This document shows, piece by piece, positions 28,339 through 36,849 of a stretch of DNA of 61,744 bases. The translations under genes and the position numbers were made by a program. This stretch comes from an uncultured Cytophagales bacterium. Its GTDB lineage: Bacteria > Bacteroidota > Bacteroidia > Cytophagales > Thermoflexibacteraceae. Numbering within the stretch: position 1 is the stretch's first letter; every line of letters begins with the position of its first letter. The notes under the pieces are model-generated. The model did no database searches, was not told the origin of the DNA, and saw nothing but the letters and a program-made list of their open reading frames with translations. The stretch covers positions 1-61,744 of the forward strand of contig CALHUI010000016.1 in NCBI GenBank assembly GCA_938039675.1, written 5' to 3'.

Positions 28339-29616
28339 TTAAAACTGCGCTTCTTCCGTAGAGCCTTTCAGGGCAGCAGTGGAAGCTTGCCCGTTCATTA
28401 CAGTATTTTGAACGGCATCAAAATAGCCGGTACCGACAAATGCTTGGTGCTTAACGGCGCGGAAACCTTGGGCGGTGAGTGCAAATTCTTTCTCCTGCAA
28501 CTGTGAATAGCCCGCCATGCCCAACTCGCGGTAAGCTCTAGCCAATTCAAACATACTTGTATTGAGTGAATGGAAGCCCGCCAACGTGATAAACTGGAAT
28601 TTATAACCCATATCGGCAATTTTTTCGCGGAAGTTCAGCATTTCTTCGTAGCTCAGTTTAGAAGCCCAATTGAAAGACGGTGAGCAGTTGTAGGCCAGCA
28701 TTTTATCGGGATATTTTTCATGGATTGCCTGTGCAAATTCACGTGCTTCGCCAAGGTCGGGATGCGAGGTTTCGCACCAAATAAGGTCGGCAAAAGGTGC
28801 ATAGGAAAGCCCGCGACTGATGGCCTGCTCAATGCCGTTGCGCACTTTGTAAAAGCCTTCCACAGTGCGCTCACCGTAAATAAAAGGTTGGTCGCGTTCG
28901 TCTATGTCGCTGGTAAGCAGGTTGGCAGCGTCGGCATCGGTGCGAGCAATTAATATTGTGGGCACGCCCATTACGTCAGCCGCCAGCCTTGCCGCTATGA
29001 GCTTGTCTATGGCTTCGCGGGTAGGCACAAGCACTTTCCCGCCCAAATGCCCGCATTTTTTGGCACTGGAAAGTTGGTCTTCAAAGTGTACACCGGATGC
29101 ACCTGCTTCAATCATGGCTTTCATCAGTTCAAAAGCGTTAAGATTGCCGCCGAAACCCGCCTCTGCATCGGCCACGATAGGTGCAAGCCAGTAGGTGTCA
29201 TTATTGCCTTCCAGCGTAGCAATTTGGTCGGCGCGAAGCAAGGCATTGTTAATTCTTTTAACCACCATTGGAACAGAGTTGGCAGGATATAGGCTTTGGT
29301 CGGGGTACATTTCCCCTGCCAAGTTAGCATCTGCCGCTACCTGCCAGCCGCTCAGATAAATGGCTTGCAAGCCGGCTTGTACCTGCTGTACCGCCTGATT
29401 GCCTGTGAGTGCACCAAGGGCTGCCACGTAAGGTTCGCTGTGCAGCAGATTCCAGAGCCGCTCTGCGCCCATACGGGCAATAGAGTATTCTAATGTAAAA
29501 CTGCCTTGCAAATTGACAACTTCTTCGGCAGTATAAAGCCGCACAATATTTTTCCAACGTGGATTCATTGTCCAGTCACTTACTAATCGGTTGATGCGTT
29601 CTTGTTTGTTTTGCAT
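28339..29616 (-). CDS. aceA: Isocitrate lyase
   Basis: 425 residues from ATG 29616 (a TTG at 29625 is also in frame). It cleaves isocitrate to glyoxylate and succinate, the first step of the glyoxylate bypass, in the cytoplasm. The catalytic loop AKKCGHLGG with Cys188 is intact, as are [15 protein letters not shown] and EDQLSS before it. The gene lies 54 bases after aceB on the same strand, so aceBA is probably an operon for growth on acetate or fatty acids. Length is that of the short bacterial form. Confidence 0.96.
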   Translation of the reverse strand: MQNKQERINRLVSDWTMNPRWKNIVRLYTAEEVVNLQGSFTLEYSIARMGAERLWNLLHSEPYVAALGALTGNQAVQQVQAGLQAIYLSGWQVAADANLAGEMYPDQSLYPANSVPMVVKRINNALLRADQIATLEGNNDTYWLAPIVADAEAGFGGNLNAFELMKAMIEAGASGVHFEDQLSSAKKCGHLGGKVLVPTREAIDKLIAARLAADVMGVPTILIARTDADAANLLTSDIDERDQPFIYGERTVEGFYKVRNGIEQAISRGLSYAPFADLIWCETSHPDLGEAREFAQAIHEKYPDKMLAYNCSPSFNWASKLSYEEMLNFREKIADMGYKFQFITLAGFHSLNTSMFELARAYRELGMAGYSQLQEKEFALTAQGFRAVKHQAFVGTGYFDAVQNTVMNGQASTAALKGSTEEAQF

Positions 29617-29670
29617 GATTGACAAAAAATTTAGGTGATAAAATAATTTCAGGTTGATATGTTTTTTATT

Positions 29671-31266
29671 TTAAGCCAGCAGTTGATATGCCCGAACGGT
29701 CAGAAAATCTTCAAACTCATCGGAAAGCACCTGATAATCAAGGAGTTCGGCGGCATTGGTAAGTTTGTCGGTAAAAGTTTCGGGGTACTCCCGTATGAGT
29801 TGTTCCAGAATTTGTGCGCGCAGCGTGCGGTAGGCAGTTTCATCAAACCGCAGCCCATCGGCGGTGGTGATGCCGTGGTGCAGCCATTGCCACAACTGTG
29901 CCCGCGAAATTTCGGCAGTTGCCGCATCCTCCATTAGGTTGTTGATGGCTACCGCCCCTTGCCCTTTGAGCCAGTAGGCCGTGTAAAGAATCCCTACGCG
30001 GATATTGGTAACAATGCCTGCCTGTGTAATTTGCCCCGGCGTTGCTTGGGCATTGAGCAGTTGTTCTGCTGTAACGGCCACATCCTCGCGCAGGCGGTGC
30101 TTCTGATGCGGTTGTTCGCCCAAAAATCGGTCAAATACAGCTTTGGCAACAGGCACTAGTCCCGGGTGCGCAACCCATGTGCCGTCATAGCCTTGCTGTG
30201 CTTCCCGCTCTTTGTCGGCTTGGACGTTGGCAAATGCTACGGCATTTACTTGCTCGTCTTTGCTGGGAATGAATGCCGCCATGCCGCCAATGGCATGTGC
30301 ACCGCGTTTGTGGCAGGTTGCAACCAATAGCTCGGCGTAGGCACGCATAAAAGGCACGGTCATTTTAACGTCGGAGCGGTCGGGCAATATAAAAGCAGCA
30401 TGCTGATGAAATTTTTTAATAAAGCTGAAAATATAATCCCATCGGCCGGCATTCAAACCTGCCATATGTTCGCGCAGCTCGTAGATAATTTCATCCATTT
30501 CAAAAGCTGCCGTAATGGTTTCAATCAGCACGGTGGCTTTGATGCTACCCTGAGGGATGCGGAGATAGTTTTCCGCTGCCGTGAATACGTCGTTCCACAG
30601 GCGGGCTTCCTGATGGCTTTCCAGTTTGGGCAGATAGAAATAAGGGCCTCTGCCCTGTGAAAGCAGTTCATGCGCATTGTGAAATATGTACAAGCCGAAG
30701 TCAAAAAGTGAAGCCGAAATCGGTGCGTCGTTGATGAGCAGATGTTTTTCGGTTAGATGCCAGCCTCTCGGACGTACTTTCAGCACGGCAGTTTGTGCCT
30801 GAAGCTCGTACAATTTGCCATCGGGCGAACGAAACTCAATGGTTCTTCGCACAGCATCGTACAGGTTGATTTGCCCTTCCAAACAGTTATCCCAAGTCGG
30901 GCCGTTGGCATCTTCAAAGTCGGCCATAAAAACCTTTGCACCCGAATTGAGCGCATTAATCACCATTTTCCTGTCTACAGGGCCGGTTATTTCAACGCGG
31001 CGGTCTTGCAAGGCAGGCGGAATGGGGGCTACTTGCCAGTCGGCCTGCCTAATGTGTTCGGTTTCGGGCAGAAAGTCGGGAAGTTCACCGGCGTTAAACG
31101 CTTGCTGCCGCTCTCGACGGCGGGCGAGCAAAATCTGCCGACGGTCATCAAAAGTTTCATGCAGATAACGCAGAAATTCCAATGCCGCAGGACTGAGTAT
31201 TTCCTTTTGTTGAGGACTGAGGGGCGCTAAAAACCGGATAGCGCTGTCTGTTTGTATGGCTTCCAT
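29671..31266 (-). CDS. aceB: Malate synthase A
   Basis: 531 residues from ATG 31266; the reading frame stays open further upstream, but that part is low-complexity leader. It condenses glyoxylate and acetyl-CoA to malate. Family motifs visible are [45 protein letters not shown] (catalytic and Mg ligands) and [13 protein letters not shown], and later [11 protein letters not shown]. This is the roughly 530-residue A isoform. It precedes aceA in the same transcript. The 200 bases upstream carry paired GCGAAnnTTCGC palindromes that may be operators. Confidence 0.96.
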   Translation of the reverse strand: MEAIQTDSAIRFLAPLSPQQKEILSPAALEFLRYLHETFDDRRQILLARRRERQQAFNAGELPDFLPETEHIRQADWQVAPIPPALQDRRVEITGPVDRKMVINALNSGAKVFMADFEDANGPTWDNCLEGQINLYDAVRRTIEFRSPDGKLYELQAQTAVLKVRPRGWHLTEKHLLINDAPISASLFDFGLYIFHNAHELLSQGRGPYFYLPKLESHQEARLWNDVFTAAENYLRIPQGSIKATVLIETITAAFEMDEIIYELREHMAGLNAGRWDYIFSFIKKFHQHAAFILPDRSDVKMTVPFMRAYAELLVATCHKRGAHAIGGMAAFIPSKDEQVNAVAFANVQADKEREAQQGYDGTWVAHPGLVPVAKAVFDRFLGEQPHQKHRLREDVAVTAEQLLNAQATPGQITQAGIVTNIRVGILYTAYWLKGQGAVAINNLMEDAATAEISRAQLWQWLHHGITTADGLRFDETAYRTLRAQILEQLIREYPETFTDKLTNAAELLDYQVLSDEFEDFLTVRAYQLLA

Positions 31267-31332
31267 ATTAGTCCTGATAGTGTTTGGTGGAATAGATGAC
31301 ACAAACATACAACAGAGAAAAACATAAGTCAA

Positions 31333-31479
31333 GCGAAATTTCGCATAAATTTTTTTTTCGCTACATATGATTTTTTGAGCGAAACTTTATAGGACAGGCA
31401 GAAAGGCAGTTATACCCTTTGTAAAAGCCCAAAAAAATTTTTCAGTTTTCTGAAATTTTTTTTTTCAGCGAAAATTCGC
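31333..31479. promoter_or_regulatory. Two GCGAAnnTTCGC palindromes upstream of aceB
   Basis: GCGAAATTTCGC at 31333-31344 and GCGAAAATTCGC at 31468-31479 are near-identical 12-base palindromes 67 and 202 bases upstream of the aceB start. Between them lie divided half-sites (TTCGCT near 31358 and AGCGAAA near 31378). Repeated symmetric sites of this kind in front of a substrate-induced operon suggest binding of a dimeric regulator. The regulator is not in this window. Confidence 0.45.
31441..31454 (-). terminator. Weak hairpin with T tract after the decayed exported-protein gene
   Basis: TTCAG and CTGAA (5-bp stem, 4-base loop). On the minus strand it is followed by AAATTTTTTT. It is short, but it sits where the terminator of the gene remnant at 31442-32242 would be expected. 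Confidence 0.3.
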
Positions 31480-32242
31480 AAGAATTTATCAGGTTGTTTG
31501 CAGGCTGCTTACCTACCTGCTCACCCGCACCGGCTTCAAACTGCAGTATTCCCCTTTGGCATTTTTGGCGGGACAGACCCACGCCGTTGGCATAGGTAAA
31601 TAAGGTCTTTGCTTGCCATGAAGTCCGTAGCAAGGCTTTCGGGCTGGCGCACAACTTCGCTGCGGGTATTGAGCAACACCCATTTGCAGCGCTGCTGATT
31701 CAGGTCGCCCCAACGCGGGGTACATCTTTGTTTTTATCCCATTTTTTCTCGTTGGGTACATTGTAAGGGTCTTTCTTCCAAATCATAAACAAATAGTCGC
31801 CTATCTATGCCGAACGGACAATGAGCGGATTTTTGTTGGTGTCGCGCTGCTCAACAATAGGCAATAATTTCTATGGATTTTTCATTGTTTTGCCGGAAAT
31901 AATCAGCAAACCCGAATAGTAAATGCCCGTTTTACCGCATTGCGAAAAGCTGATGTAATACTGGTTATTTTCCATGCTCAGGCTGCCCCAAGTACCGTAG
32001 GTAATATCTGCATGATAAGACTACCACGCGATGAGCAAAGAATTATCCTTTTGCGGCAGCACCACGCAAACAGGATTTTTCTCTACTACAGAAGAGAACT
32101 CACCAAAAAAGTTGGCTAAGGGATAGGCGACAGGTACAGGTAGTTAGATAGTGGTAGTTGTCCATTTCACCGCAGGCAGATTTTGAGCAAACGGCACCAA
32201 AGGAAATAGGACAGCCATTATCGTTTTGACAAACCTCATCAT
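31442..32242 (-). pseudogene. Heavily decayed gene for an exported protein
   Basis: From ATG 32242 the minus strand encodes a clear signal peptide (MMRFVKTIMAVLFPLVPFAQ) and then protein-like sequence: FSSVVEKNPVCVVLPQKDNS, HADITYGTWGSLSMENNQYY, then GDYLFMIWKKDPYNVPNEKK. It is broken by TAA at 32144-32146 and by TAGs at 32021-32023, 31871-31873 and 31805-31807, then by at least two frame changes near 31715 and 31600. Reading each stop as Gln gives plausible text (AW-Q-SYH, SA-Q-IGDYLF). Downstream frames continue with WGDLNQQRCKWVLLNTRSEV and YANGVGLSRQKCQRG. I do not recognise a family. It looks like a beta-propeller or sialidase-like surface protein, which is a guess. Confidence 0.75.
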
Positions 32243-32356
32243 AAACCAAGAAAGCTGATTGACAAGGATTTATACCTTTGGCGGGCAAAAGTTTCTTAGT
32301 TGGGGAGGAGAAATTTCCAAAAAATCAGAGATGTTGAGGCGGGAAGTGAAAAAACT

Positions 32357-32431
32357 TGGTGGCTGCGCCAGGAATCGAACCTGGATTTTGAGTTCCGGAG
32401 ACTCACGTACTATCCATTGTACTACGCTGCC
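32357..32431 (-). tRNA. tRNA-Arg (anticodon CCG)
   Basis: 75 bases including an encoded CCA. The D stem is GTAC/GTAC, the anticodon stem TGAGT/ACTCA with loop CTCCGGA (anticodon CCG, reads CGG), and the T arm CCAGG-TTCGATT-CCTGG. The acceptor stem is GGCAGCG against CGCAGCC, which pairs except for an A-A mismatch at position 4-69. Everything else is standard, so the gene is probably functional. Confidence 0.93.
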
Positions 32432-32532
32432 GATGCGGGATTGCAAAAATATAAAACGCCCTTGAAACAAGAATACAACCAAGGTAGTTATTATTGCGAA
32501 AGTTTTTCAAAACTGTAAACTGCAATTTTTAT

Positions 32533-32982
32533 ATGGCATTAGCACCCGGCACGCAAGCCCCTGATTTTGAGGCAAAAAACCATGCAGGCGAAACCATTCG
32601 CCTTTCAGATTTCAGAGGTAAAAAGATTGTTTTGTATTTCTATCCCAAAGACGATACCCCCGGCTGTACGGCGGAAGCCTGCAACCTGCGCGATAATTAC
32701 GACCGATTTTTGGCGGCAGGCTACCAAGTCATCGGGGTAAGTACGGACAGCGAAAAATCGCACACCAAGTTCAGGGAAAAGTACAATCTGCCTTTTCCGC
32801 TCATTGCCGATACAGACAAAAAAATTCACGAACTGTACGAAACATGGGTAGAAAAAAGCATGTATGGCAAGACCTACATGGGTACAGCCCGCATAACCTA
32901 TGTAATTGATGAACAGGGAGTTATTGTTGATACGATTGAGAAAGTGAAAACCAAAGAGCATGCATCCCAAATTCTCAAATAG
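32533..32982 (+). CDS. bcp: Thioredoxin-dependent thiol peroxidase (BCP-type peroxiredoxin)
   Basis: 149 residues from ATG 32533. The motif YPKDDTPGCTAEACNLRD carries the peroxidatic Cys45 and, five residues later, the resolving Cys50 of the classic atypical two-Cys BCP class. GVSTDSEKSHTKF and the C-terminal IEKVKTKEHA segment are also typical. It reduces hydrogen peroxide and organic hydroperoxides in the cytoplasm with thioredoxin as donor. It stands alone between the tRNA and a convergent response-regulator gene. Confidence 0.95.
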   Translation: MALAPGTQAPDFEAKNHAGETIRLSDFRGKKIVLYFYPKDDTPGCTAEACNLRDNYDRFLAAGYQVIGVSTDSEKSHTKFREKYNLPFPLIADTDKKIHELYETWVEKSMYGKTYMGTARITYVIDEQGVIVDTIEKVKTKEHASQILK

Positions 32983-32990
32983 TACATCTT

Positions 32991-33398
32991 TTAAGGCTGC
33001 TTGAGCATATTTTCCACTATGCCAAGCAGTTTTTCTTTGGTAAGAGGTTTGCGGCAGAATGCATTAAAATTGGCCTCTTTACATATCTTTTCGTACTCCT
33101 CTTCTGCAAAAGCTGTCAGTGCAATAGCCTTGAATCGTTGTGCAGGATAACTGTTGCGCAACTTTTGAAGCAATTCAATCCCGTTTTCATCCGAAGTGTC
33201 AAGATTGATATCCATCAATACCAAATCAATGGGAGTCTGCTGCAAAATACCCGATAGCTTGGCAATATTATCAGCCAAATAGACATTATAATCAACAGAA
33301 AGGTATTTTTGGAAGATAAAAGCGTTAATCACATCATCTTCCACAATGAGGATATTCATCCTTGCGGAGTTAGGCGATTGTGTCTGAAAATAAGACAT
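32991..33398 (-). CDS. Single-domain response regulator
   Basis: 135 residues from ATG 33398 (an alternative ATG at 33359 would start directly at MNILIVEDD). It is a receiver domain only, with the acidic pair Glu20/Asp21, phospho-acceptor Asp63 (LVLMDINLD), Thr95 (ALTAF) and Lys117 (CRKPL). With no output domain, it probably works like CheY or Spo0F, by protein contact. It is convergent with bcp (8 bases between stops) and divergent from the ABC ATPase gene. Its kinase could be the hybrid kinase at 23239, but nothing in the sequence shows this. Confidence 0.88.
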   Translation of the reverse strand: MSYFQTQSPNSARMNILIVEDDVINAFIFQKYLSVDYNVYLADNIAKLSGILQQTPIDLVLMDINLDTSDENGIELLQKLRNSYPAQRFKAIALTAFAEEEYEKICKEANFNAFCRKPLTKEKLLGIVENMLKQP

Positions 33399-33518
33399 AA
33401 GTAAGATTATTGGTTGATATACATGCAGAGGTTGATATAGCAATATAACAATTTTGCGTGTAACCGCATTTCTTCAAGTAAATTTATGATACAAAGATGT
33501 AAAACAATTGCCTTTCTT

Positions 33519-33526
33519 TAAGTTTG
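33519..33526 (+). promoter_or_regulatory. Candidate -7 element (TAAGTTTG) for the GldA-like gene
   Basis: It matches the TAnnTTTG consensus and ends 15 bases before the ATG at 33542. No TTTG box is seen at the matching -33 distance. Confidence 0.4.
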
Positions 33527-33541
33527 CGGAAACATACAGGT

Positions 33542-34249
33542 ATGTTAATAGTTGTTGCTGCACTTACCAAGCAATACGGGAATCAGTTAGCTGTAAATGA
33601 AGTATCCTTTACTTGTGACAAAGGAGAGATTGTTGGCTTTCTGGGTCCGAATGGCGCGGGCAAATCTACCACAATGAAAATCATTACGGGCTACATCCCT
33701 GCAACATCGGGCAAGGCAGAAGTTTGTGGCTTTGATGTGGCGCAACAAGCAGCCGAAGTAAAAAAGCGCATCGGTTATTTACCCGAACACAACCCTCTCT
33801 ACTTAGACATGTACGTGCGTGAACATCTTGAATTTGCCGGTAAATTATATGGACTGAAAGGTGCGCTTTTGCAAAGCCGTGTGGATGAAATGATGAACCG
33901 TTGCGGTTTGGAACGAGAACAGCACAAAAAAATAGGCGCACTTTCAAAAGGCTACAGACAGCGCGTAGGATTGGCACAGGCACTGATTCACAATCCCCCC
34001 GTTTTGATTTTAGACGAACCCACAACAGGTTTAGACCCCAATCAAATTACCGAAATCCGCCAACTAATTCTTTCTACGGCACAAGACAAAACCGTGATTC
34101 TCTCCACCCACATCATGCAGGAAGTACAGGCAATTTGCCATCGGGCAATCATTATCAATCTGGGTGAGATAGTGGCTGATGCCCCTGTCAGTGAACTGAC
34201 TGCCAACGCCAGTTTGGAAGATGTTTTCCGCAGGCTTACGCAAGTTTGA
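33542..34249 (+). CDS. gldA: ABC transporter ATP-binding protein, GldA-like
   Basis: 235 residues from ATG 33542. Walker A is GPNGAGKST, the signature ALSKGYRQRVGLA, Walker B VLILDEPTTGLDP, with the H-loop His in LSTHIMQ. The stretch IGYLPEHNPLYLDMYVREHL is very close to the GldA subunit of the gliding/T9SS-associated GldAFG transporter. It is shorter than many GldA proteins (about 300 residues), ending at the usual ABC-2 ATPase boundary. gldF and gldG are not adjacent. It could equally be a general ABC-2 exporter ATPase, so the symbol is tentative. Confidence 0.78.
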   Translation: MLIVVAALTKQYGNQLAVNEVSFTCDKGEIVGFLGPNGAGKSTTMKIITGYIPATSGKAEVCGFDVAQQAAEVKKRIGYLPEHNPLYLDMYVREHLEFAGKLYGLKGALLQSRVDEMMNRCGLEREQHKKIGALSKGYRQRVGLAQALIHNPPVLILDEPTTGLDPNQITEIRQLILSTAQDKTVILSTHIMQEVQAICHRAIIINLGEIVADAPVSELTANASLEDVFRRLTQV

Positions 34250-34356
34250 TTCGCTTGCATGGCTATGAATTGGGGCTGTCTGTATGAGGAATAAGCCGAC
34301 AGTTGATTGGCTGAATATAGATTATCAATAATTTTATCAGATTGCTATACAAACTA

Positions 34357-34383
34357 AAAAATCAACCTAACAGGTTGATTTTT
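34357..34383. terminator. Bidirectional terminator between gldA-like and the GumN operon
   Basis: AAAAATCAACC (34357-34367) pairs with GGTTGATTTTT (34373-34383) around a 5-base loop. The A run on the left and T run on the right make it usable on both strands. It lies between convergent genes. Confidence 0.75.
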
Positions 34384-34412
34384 ATAAGTGCTGCTCAATT
34401 TCTAAATACAGG

Positions 34413-35270
34413 TTACTGAACTGGTTCTACGGTAAAGCCTTTGTTGCGCAACAGTGCAATCACGCCGTTACTGCCTCCTAAGTGTCCTGCACCTACGGCA
34501 TAAAAGACTGCGTTGTCGTTGCTCAATCGGGCGATTTTATCAATCCATGCGCGGTTGCGATTGATAAGCAGTACTTCTTCAAACTGCTCTGCACCTAACG
34601 AAGACTTTTTCATGTTTTCGTACAGTGCATTAATATCTTGCTTCTTGTAAGCAGCTATTAACGCCTGCATTCCATTGGCTTGTTTCCCGTAGCTATCCAA
34701 TATTTCTACCAACATCTTGGCTTGGGTTTCTAATGGAATGGCATCAAATACTTTCAACTGGTCAGCAACGGTTTCCATACCGATGATTTCTTTGTTTTGC
34801 TTTTTTGCCATTTCCATGAGTTTCATTTCATAAGAAACGGTTTGGCAGTTCATCAGTCGTGGATACATCAGAGCTGAAAGCGCCATAGGCTTCATCATTC
34901 CCAACAGGCTCAAATCCATTTTAACCGAATCTTTGAAGAATCGGTTGAGGCGTTCGTAGTCGGTTTCGGGCAGTAATTTTTTCAGATGCCCGCCGTTAGG
35001 CATAATCATGCTTTGCTGCACCTGCAAAAGCATCATCGGGTCGTCCATGTCTAATTCCAGTGCCAGTTGTTTGCTTTCCGCAAGTGCTTTTTCAGCAGCT
35101 TCCGGCAGGAAAAAATCATCGCTGCAAATGGCGTGAATAGTACCGAAAAGGTAGGAGTTTTTGGCTAACCCATTCCCCGAAATACGCCAAAGTAGCGTGT
35201 GTTCAGGTTTTTGTGCCCATAACACGTGCTGCCCGACAATGAATAACAGCAGGACGAGTAATTTACGCAT
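34413..35270 (-). CDS. TraB/GumN-family protein, exported
   Basis: 285 residues from ATG 35270 with a signal peptide ending in VLWAQ. The TraB/GumN hallmarks are SYLFGTIHAICSDD near the N-terminus and AVGAGHLGGSNGVIALLRNKGF near the C-terminus, both with the conserved His residues thought to form a metal or active site related to Tiki-type proteases. The function in bacteria is not settled. It follows the TlpA gene by one base (TGATATG), so the two are translationally coupled, and it is the last gene of the six-gene operon. Confidence 0.88.
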   Translation of the reverse strand: MRKLLVLLLFIVGQHVLWAQKPEHTLLWRISGNGLAKNSYLFGTIHAICSDDFFLPEAAEKALAESKQLALELDMDDPMMLLQVQQSMIMPNGGHLKKLLPETDYERLNRFFKDSVKMDLSLLGMMKPMALSALMYPRLMNCQTVSYEMKLMEMAKKQNKEIIGMETVADQLKVFDAIPLETQAKMLVEILDSYGKQANGMQALIAAYKKQDINALYENMKKSSLGAEQFEEVLLINRNRAWIDKIARLSNDNAVFYAVGAGHLGGSNGVIALLRNKGFTVEPVQ

Positions 35271-35271
35271 A

Positions 35272-35838
35272 TCAGCTTTTTGCAAGTAATTTTTCGATAT
35301 CCTTTATCAGTCCTTCTTTGCTGCTGGGGCGTTTGGCATTGTCATCGGCTACTTTGCCCGTTTTGTCAATCAGCATGTAGCGGGGAATCCCACTTACCTG
35401 AAAACGATTATAAAATGCCTGTTTTTGCTCGTCGGTTGGCAGGATATGATAGCCGGGCATGGCAAATTTTTCTACTGCCTTGCGCCAAGCATTTTCACTG
35501 TCATCAAAAGAAATATACAGAAAAACCACGTCTTTACCGTTCAACTGTTGGTGCAATTCTTTAGAATAAGGGAATTGCTGACGGCAGGGGCCGCACCACG
35601 AAGCCCAAAAATCCACATAAACTACTTTGCCCTTAAATTCGCTGATGAGTTCATCAAAAGATTTGGGTTTACCCTCCGCATTCATCGGATTGAGGAATTT
35701 GATATCATCGGACAGCGCAGCAGACACAGTTACTGCGGGCTCACTTATACTAACCGCTTGATTGGCATTAGTTTCGGAAGGTTCACAAGCGCTCAGCCAA
35801 AATGCGCCTAAAACAGTGATTGCATACTTGAAAAACAT
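35272..35838 (-). CDS. TlpA-like thioredoxin-fold lipoprotein
   Basis: 188 residues. The lipoprotein signal is FWLSAC with Cys18, and a short Ser/Ala/Asn linker precedes a thioredoxin fold with the redox motif FWASWCGPCRQ and the cis-Pro in VSGIPRYMLID. It should be a membrane-tethered periplasmic disulfide reductase or oxidoreductase. Its neighbours, a TraB/GumN protein, a cysteine-bearing membrane protein and a DoxX/MauE-type protein, hint at an envelope redox or metal task, but no substrate is identifiable. Confidence 0.9.
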   Translation of the reverse strand: MFFKYAITVLGAFWLSACEPSETNANQAVSISEPAVTVSAALSDDIKFLNPMNAEGKPKSFDELISEFKGKVVYVDFWASWCGPCRQQFPYSKELHQQLNGKDVVFLYISFDDSENAWRKAVEKFAMPGYHILPTDEQKQAFYNRFQVSGIPRYMLIDKTGKVADDNAKRPSSKEGLIKDIEKLLAKS

Positions 35839-35862
35839 AAGAATAAGATTTGGATAACAATA

Positions 35863-36849
35863 TTACAATGTTCCGTGTGGCCAAAGCACACGATAGGCCA
35901 ACGGTATCAATAAGCTCAATAACAATGCCACAAGCCGAAGGTTTACCCACAACTGCATAGACGGCAGCGTTTGGCGTACCCGCTTTTGCAAAAAAGGTGT
36001 GGAAATTGACAGCATCATACTAATAATCAGGATGTAATACAACGAAAACAGCACATAACCAATGTAGTGATGATGTGGCAAAAATAGGTCAAAAAGACAT
36101 AAATGCGACGGTAGTCCGTAAATGTACTTCACAAAGAAATATTTGAGCGTGTACAGACTCAATGCAACAAATGCCAAAATCAAAAGTCCGTGCAGCCACA
36201 GCGGCAGAAAGGGCTTGCGCCAGTCGGCAGCTGCAAGCAAGGCCCCCGTAATGCCCCACCCCCACAAGGCAATCTGCAAAAAGTTACCTGATGACAAAAA
36301 GGCAGCAGCAGGCGAAGGAGCTATCAGAAAGTCCACACTGCAACAGGTAACAATCATATCGGGAGACAGTCGGAAAAAATAGGAGGTCATCAGCCATGTT
36401 TCTGCGAGGATGGCCGCTACTACCGGCAACAGAAAATAGTATTTGAAAGGTGTCAGCGGATAGTCCGGTGCTTGATTATCGGCAAATTGCAGTAGCAAAT
36501 AAAACGCATACAGCGGCAAGGTGATTGTTTTAATGTAGAGTAGCGGATAACCGTATTCGTTGGCTTCCAATGCCCCCGCACCACACATGGCACCGCGTAT
36601 CAGGTCGGGCAGGTAGCTGTTAATCAGCCAGACAAACAATGCAAGGCTCAGGATTTGTACCCCTACCGCTACTTGCACGATAGCCCCTAACAAATAGTTT
36701 TCGCGCTCCAATGTCAGTTGTCGTGCTGCGAAAGATGAGGCTGACCAATGGCGCAGCGCATAAACACCTTTCCACGCAGCATAGGTAACAATAACAGCTA
36801 CTGAAAGCTGACTGAGCAATAGTGCAATAATGAAAGGATGGGCTAACAT
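35863..36849 (-). CDS. Polytopic membrane protein with conserved-looking cysteines, unknown function
   Basis: 328 residues with about eight hydrophobic helices and no recognised family. Four cysteines sit at membrane edges: Cys89 in RGAMCGAGALE, the pair Cys169-Cys170 in MIVTCCSVDF, and Cys251 in LPSHLCLFDLFLPHHHYIGY, next to a His triplet (259-261). Such a set could bind a metal or haem or exchange disulfides. The ATG follows the permease stop directly (TAAATG) and the TlpA lipoprotein gene follows after 24 bases, so a partnership with TlpA is an attractive inference. No similarity to DsbB or VKOR is obvious. Confidence 0.8.
   Translation of the reverse strand: MLAHPFIIALLLSQLSVAVIVTYAAWKGVYALRHWSASSFAARQLTLERENYLLGAIVQVAVGVQILSLALFVWLINSYLPDLIRGAMCGAGALEANEYGYPLLYIKTITLPLYAFYLLLQFADNQAPDYPLTPFKYYFLLPVVAAILAETWLMTSYFFRLSPDMIVTCCSVDFLIAPSPAAAFLSSGNFLQIALWGWGITGALLAAADWRKPFLPLWLHGLLILAFVALSLYTLKYFFVKYIYGLPSHLCLFDLFLPHHHYIGYVLFSLYYILIISMMLSISTPFLQKRVRQTLPSMQLWVNLRLVALLLSLLIPLAYRVLWPHGTL

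Noticed and set aside
28720-31230. Genes on the plus strand opposite aceA and aceB
   Set aside because: Both malate synthase and isocitrate lyase are complete on the minus strand; the opposite frames are by-products of codon bias.
3946-32146. Alternative genetic code with TAA/TAG read as Gln
   Set aside because: Many intact genes end at family-typical lengths with TAA or TAG (aceA TAA, bcp TAG, folP TAA), so these codons act as stops. Decay explains the internal ones better.
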